A stretch of DNA of 64,000 nt from Roseovarius sp. Its GTDB lineage: Bacteria; Pseudomonadota; Alphaproteobacteria; Rhodobacterales; Rhodobacteraceae. The notes beneath the pieces are model-generated. The model was not told the origin of the DNA, ran no database searches, and saw nothing but the letters and a program-made list of their open reading frames with translations. Within the stretch, counting starts at the first letter, position 1, and each line of letters opens with the position of its first letter. Location: positions 679,805 to 743,804 of the forward strand of contig NZ_JAUCYU010000001.1 of the NCBI RefSeq assembly GCF_030373445.1, read 5' to 3'. This document shows, one piece after another, positions 61,600 to 64,000 of the stretch. The translations under genes were made by a program, and so were the position numbers.

Positions 61600-63108
61600 A
61601 TGCTATGGTCCATCATCAAGATCGCGGTTTTCGTCGCCCTCGTCGCGGGCGCCAGCTTCGCCGCGATCTACCTCCTCGAACTCGAGGGCGGCGTCCGCAT
61701 CGTCATGGCCGGGCAGGAATTCAATCTCACGCCCCTGACGGCGGTGATTGCCCTGATCCTGCTGATGCTGGCGATCTGGCTGCTGCTCAAGCTCGCCTCG
61801 CTGCTCATCGCCGTCCTGCGCTTCATCAACGGCGATGAAACCGCGATTTCCCGCTATTTCGACAGGAACCGGCAGGAGAAAGGCTACCGCGCGCTTTCCG
61901 AGGGGCTGATGGCGCTCGCCTCGGGCGAGGGCAACGTGGCGATGGCCAAGGCCAACCGCGCCGAACGCTACCTCCGCAAGCCGGCGCTCACCAACCTGAT
62001 CACCGCCCAGGCCGCCGAGATGGCAGGCGATCGCCGCAAGGCCGAGGAGGTCTACAAGCGACTGCTCGCCAACGAGAAGACCCGCTTCGTCGGCGTCCGC
62101 GGCATCATGCGCCAGAAGCTCTCCGACGGTGACACCGACACCGCGCTGAAACTGGCCCAGACCGCCTTCGCCCTCAAACCCCGCCACGAGGAGGTGCAGG
62201 ATACACTGCTCAAGCTGCAGGCCCAGAAACACGACTGGTCCGGCGCCCGCGACACCCTCCGCGCCAAGCTGAAATACGGCTCCCTCCCGCGCGACGTCCA
62301 CAAGCGCCGCGATGCCGTCCTCGCCCTCTCCGAGGCCCAGGACATCCTCGACGAGGGCAAGGATATCGACGCCAAGGAACAGGCGATCGAGGCCAACCGC
62401 CTCTCGCCAGACCTGATCCCCGCCGCCGTGATGGCCGCCCGCAGCTACATCCGCGCCGATTCCAAGCGCTACGCCTCCCGCGTGATCCGCAAGGCATGGG
62501 AGGCCCAGCCCCACCCCGACCTCGCCGCCGCCTTCGCCGAGATCGAGCCGGGCGAAACCCCGCAGGACCGGCTCAAGCGCTTCGCCAAGCTGCTCAAGAT
62601 CAACCCCGAGCACCGCGAAACCAGGCTGGTCGAGGCAGAGCTCCACATCGCGGCCGAGGATTTCCCCGCCGCCCGCCGCGCTCTGGGCACCCTTGCCGAG
62701 GATGACCCGGATGCCCGCACCCTCACCCTGATGGCCGCCATCGAACGCGGCGAAGGGTCCTCCGACGCCGTGGTCAAGGGATGGCTCACCCGCGCGCTTG
62801 CCGCGCCTCGCGGCCCGCAATGGGTCTGCGACAACTGCCACCACATCCACGCGCAATGGGTACCCGCCTGCGAAAACTGCCAGTCCTTCGACACGCTGAC
62901 ATGGCGCTCACCCCCCGCCGCGACCGTCTCCAGCTCCACCGGGGTCGAGATGCTGCCCCTCATCGTCGGCTCCCTCGACGACCGCTCGCGCGAGGGCACC
63001 GACCCCGCCCCGCCCGACGCCACCGGCACGCCCTCGGACACCGAGATCGCCGACGCCGAAATCGTCGAGGATCCCACCCCGGAAGAGGACCGCAAAGCCG
63101 CAAATTAG
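61600..63108 (+). CDS. hemY: HemY-type tetratricopeptide membrane protein with C-terminal zinc ribbon
   Basis: A 502-residue protein: two N-terminal helices (about 2-25 and 42-70; HemY_N), then TPR-like helices (about 100-380), then a cysteine motif CDNC-x12-CENC in WVCDNCHHIHAQWVPACENCQSFDTLTW, and an acidic tail. The cysteine pairs look like the rubredoxin-type knuckle of LapB. HemY-N/TPR proteins are associated with haem synthesis but the precise role is unknown; this is not the oxygen-dependent HemY of Gram-positives. ATG 61600 has GAAAGGG nine bases upstream; GTG 61594 is too close to it. Confidence 0.86.
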   Translation: MLWSIIKIAVFVALVAGASFAAIYLLELEGGVRIVMAGQEFNLTPLTAVIALILLMLAIWLLLKLASLLIAVLRFINGDETAISRYFDRNRQEKGYRALSEGLMALASGEGNVAMAKANRAERYLRKPALTNLITAQAAEMAGDRRKAEEVYKRLLANEKTRFVGVRGIMRQKLSDGDTDTALKLAQTAFALKPRHEEVQDTLLKLQAQKHDWSGARDTLRAKLKYGSLPRDVHKRRDAVLALSEAQDILDEGKDIDAKEQAIEANRLSPDLIPAAVMAARSYIRADSKRYASRVIRKAWEAQPHPDLAAAFAEIEPGETPQDRLKRFAKLLKINPEHRETRLVEAELHIAAEDFPAARRALGTLAEDDPDARTLTLMAAIERGEGSSDAVVKGWLTRALAAPRGPQWVCDNCHHIHAQWVPACENCQSFDTLTWRSPPAATVSSSTGVEMLPLIVGSLDDRSREGTDPAPPDATGTPSDTEIADAEIVEDPTPEEDRKAAN

Positions 63109-63153
63109 GGCTTCCCCCGCCCCCGTCCCGGTGCTATAGCCCCGCCCCACGGG

Positions 63154-63229
63154 GCCGCTGTAGCTCAGCTGGTAGAGCACGTCATTCGTAATGATGGGGT
63201 CGTAGGTTCGAGTCCTATCAGCGGCACCA
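63154..63229 (+). tRNA. tRNA-Thr (anticodon CGT)
   Basis: A 76-base cloverleaf with the 7-base acceptor stem GCCGCTG/CAGCGGC, D-arm AGCTCAGCTGGTAGAGC, anticodon stem CGTCA/TGATG (one G-T pair) with loop TTCGTAA, so anticodon CGT decoding ACG, and T-arm GTAGG-TTCGAGT-CCTAT. The CCA end is encoded. It is followed directly by lower-GC sequence, so its 3' end is a likely integration site. Confidence 0.97.
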
Positions 63230-63380
63230 CTTTTTCAGAAAAAATCGTTATTTAACAACAGACTAGGCGATATTGCCGAAAGTCAATCCACCCTTCTGTC
63301 CACCCAACGGCCTGCCTGTCGAGGCTTATTCAGATGCGATTGGCAGTATGTAACCCGTCGTCGACCGGGCTGCCTAAAAC

Positions 63381-63524
63381 CTAGGTATCGAATTCTTCAG
63401 CGTCTTCTCCAAGCGCTTCGGTCGATACATCTTCTCCGGTGCTGCGGTCTGGCGTGACCTGCGATGCTTTCTTCTCCCAATCGACGAGGCTCGAGCCTCC
63501 AAATGGCGGCCGTATGGTGGACAT
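63381..63524 (-). CDS. 47-residue hypothetical protein at the island edge
   Basis: A short frame with ATG 63524, lying 21 bases downstream of the larger hypothetical gene and in the same direction. The product starts MSTIRPPFGGSSLVDWEKKA and ends in an acidic tail (GEDVSTEALGEDAEEFDT). It has no hydrophobic segment, is strongly acidic at its C-terminus, and has no recognisable domain. The upstream bases (GAATAATAACAGAT) lack a clear ribosome site, so translation may depend on the upstream gene. The acidic tail and position suggest a small partner of the gene before it. Confidence 0.5.
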   Translation of the reverse strand: MSTIRPPFGGSSLVDWEKKASQVTPDRSTGEDVSTEALGEDAEEFDT

Positions 63525-63545
63525 ATCTGTTATTATTCGGGTTTA

Positions 63546-64000
63546 TCAAAGATCCGCGGCTATTTCGCAGTTTGTGATCGGCAGATCATCAGCTCGTTCT
63601 TTATTTAGGAATTCGGACCAGCACTCATCAGCTAGTAGTTCCAATAGAGCTTCTTCGGGAGACTCTAGTCCGTGAACTCCAGCATGAGCTGGATTGTCTG
63701 CCTCCGGATAGAAGATGAAAGATGGATTCCGGCCAAACCGCTCTGCTGCTTCTCTAATAGCATCGGTATTAGCAACACAGAAACAAGCCTTACCTCCTAC
63801 ATGCATGTCGCTGTCCCTGATTGCCTCAATGGCACACCGCAATTTTTCGGACGCGCTACCGGCGAAATACTGGCACCATGTTACCGACAAATAATCTTCA
63901 TCGGGCCTCAGCGAAAATGCGGCAACCGACGGTCCAAGCACGATATTGAACTGGCCCCATTTTCGACCGGACACCTGGGCCTGAACCAGGAGGCTTAGGC
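63546..64000 (-). CDS. Hypothetical accessory protein, possibly continuing past the window
   Basis: The frame is open to the window edge; a GTG at 63974 would give 142 residues, but the reading frame has no stop before 64000. Visible parts are DEDYLSVTWCQYFAGSASEKLRCAIEAIRDSD, VGGKACFCVANTDAIREAAERFGRNPSFIFYPEADNPAHAGVHGL, and ESPEEALLELLADECWSEFLNKERAD. The composition (many Ser, Ile, Lys, lower GC) differs from the neighbours. It appears to be a soluble alpha/beta protein. I do not recognise a family. It lies beyond the tRNA-Thr, so transfer is likely. Confidence 0.65.
   Translation of the reverse strand, partial: LSLLVQAQVSGRKWGQFNIVLGPSVAAFSLRPDEDYLSVTWCQYFAGSASEKLRCAIEAIRDSDMHVGGKACFCVANTDAIREAAERFGRNPSFIFYPEADNPAHAGVHGLESPEEALLELLADECWSEFLNKERADDLPITNCEIAADL

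Noticed and set aside
63230..63380. Integrase remnant directly behind tRNA-Thr
   Set aside because: A short minus-strand frame exists (ending near 63285) but shows no tyrosine recombinase box; it is too short to call.

Overview
The window is GC-rich (about two thirds G+C by eye) and looks like the chromosome of an alphaproteobacterium of the Rhodobacterales (Roseobacter/Paracoccus-like). The support is the gene content and order: NnrR/NnrS/NnrU-type denitrification genes, gyrB - recF - dnaN - dnaA - rpsT - enoyl-CoA hydratase - mutM - ubiE - ubiB, a YjbH/YjbF envelope pair, and tsaD/hemD/Mic60-like/HemY. No mobile element, CRISPR array or rRNA was seen. The last 0.8 kb, beyond a tRNA-Thr gene, has visibly lower GC and looks like the edge of a genomic island.

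Region 1 (1-11145) is a partial denitrification unit, nitrite to N2O. A leftward operon encodes pseudoazurin, copper nitrite reductase NirK and NirV. The NnrR-like Crp/Fnr regulator diverges from it, and a small DUF1858 protein diverges from norCBQD. Each divergent promoter holds the same 14-bp palindrome TTGCGCTGGCGCAA, a likely NnrR box. norD is followed by three tiny, translationally coupled genes, then nnrS and nnrU. A MmgE/PrpD-type gene runs off the left edge.

Region 2 (11146-34110) is a catabolic gene cluster of unknown substrate. It holds a Dpp/Opp-type ABC importer, two TauD/TfdA dioxygenases, a MocR-type (GntR + aminotransferase fold) regulator, a DszC-like flavoenzyme, an acyl-CoA synthetase, a carboxyltransferase, an enoyl-CoA hydratase, a Liv-type ABC importer, an acyl-CoA dehydrogenase, a KstD-like FAD enzyme and a lone biotinyl carrier protein. 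9-bp direct repeats (TGCAyyAAw) lie in two of its promoters, and related single sites lie before the dpp operon. They are candidate operators of the MocR regulator. I infer CoA-dependent degradation of an imported organic acid; the substrate cannot be read from sequence.

Region 3 (34130-51481) is housekeeping: gyrB with a good promoter; a leftward set of a hypothetical gene, LysE exporter, DUF1697 and VOC genes; recF, dnaN, dnaA, rpsT; enoyl-CoA hydratase, mutM; then rightward ubiE, ubiB, yjbH, yjbF, and a convergent tiny serine-rich exported protein. Between the DUF1697 and VOC genes is a striking four-copy 11-bp tandem repeat.

Region 4 (51667-55870) is a small flagellar cluster: flgD and fliK leftward, an FlgJ rod-binding domain and an FlgN-like chaperone rightward, and a motB stub that keeps only its first ~32 codons, which suggests a rearrangement. 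Region 5 (56163-63229) holds DUF1761, EVE, YciI, gpsA and tsaD (leftward), then hemD, a Mic60/mitofilin-like gene, hemY and tRNA-Thr(CGT) (rightward). Beyond the tRNA are two uncharacterised leftward open frames at the putative island edge.
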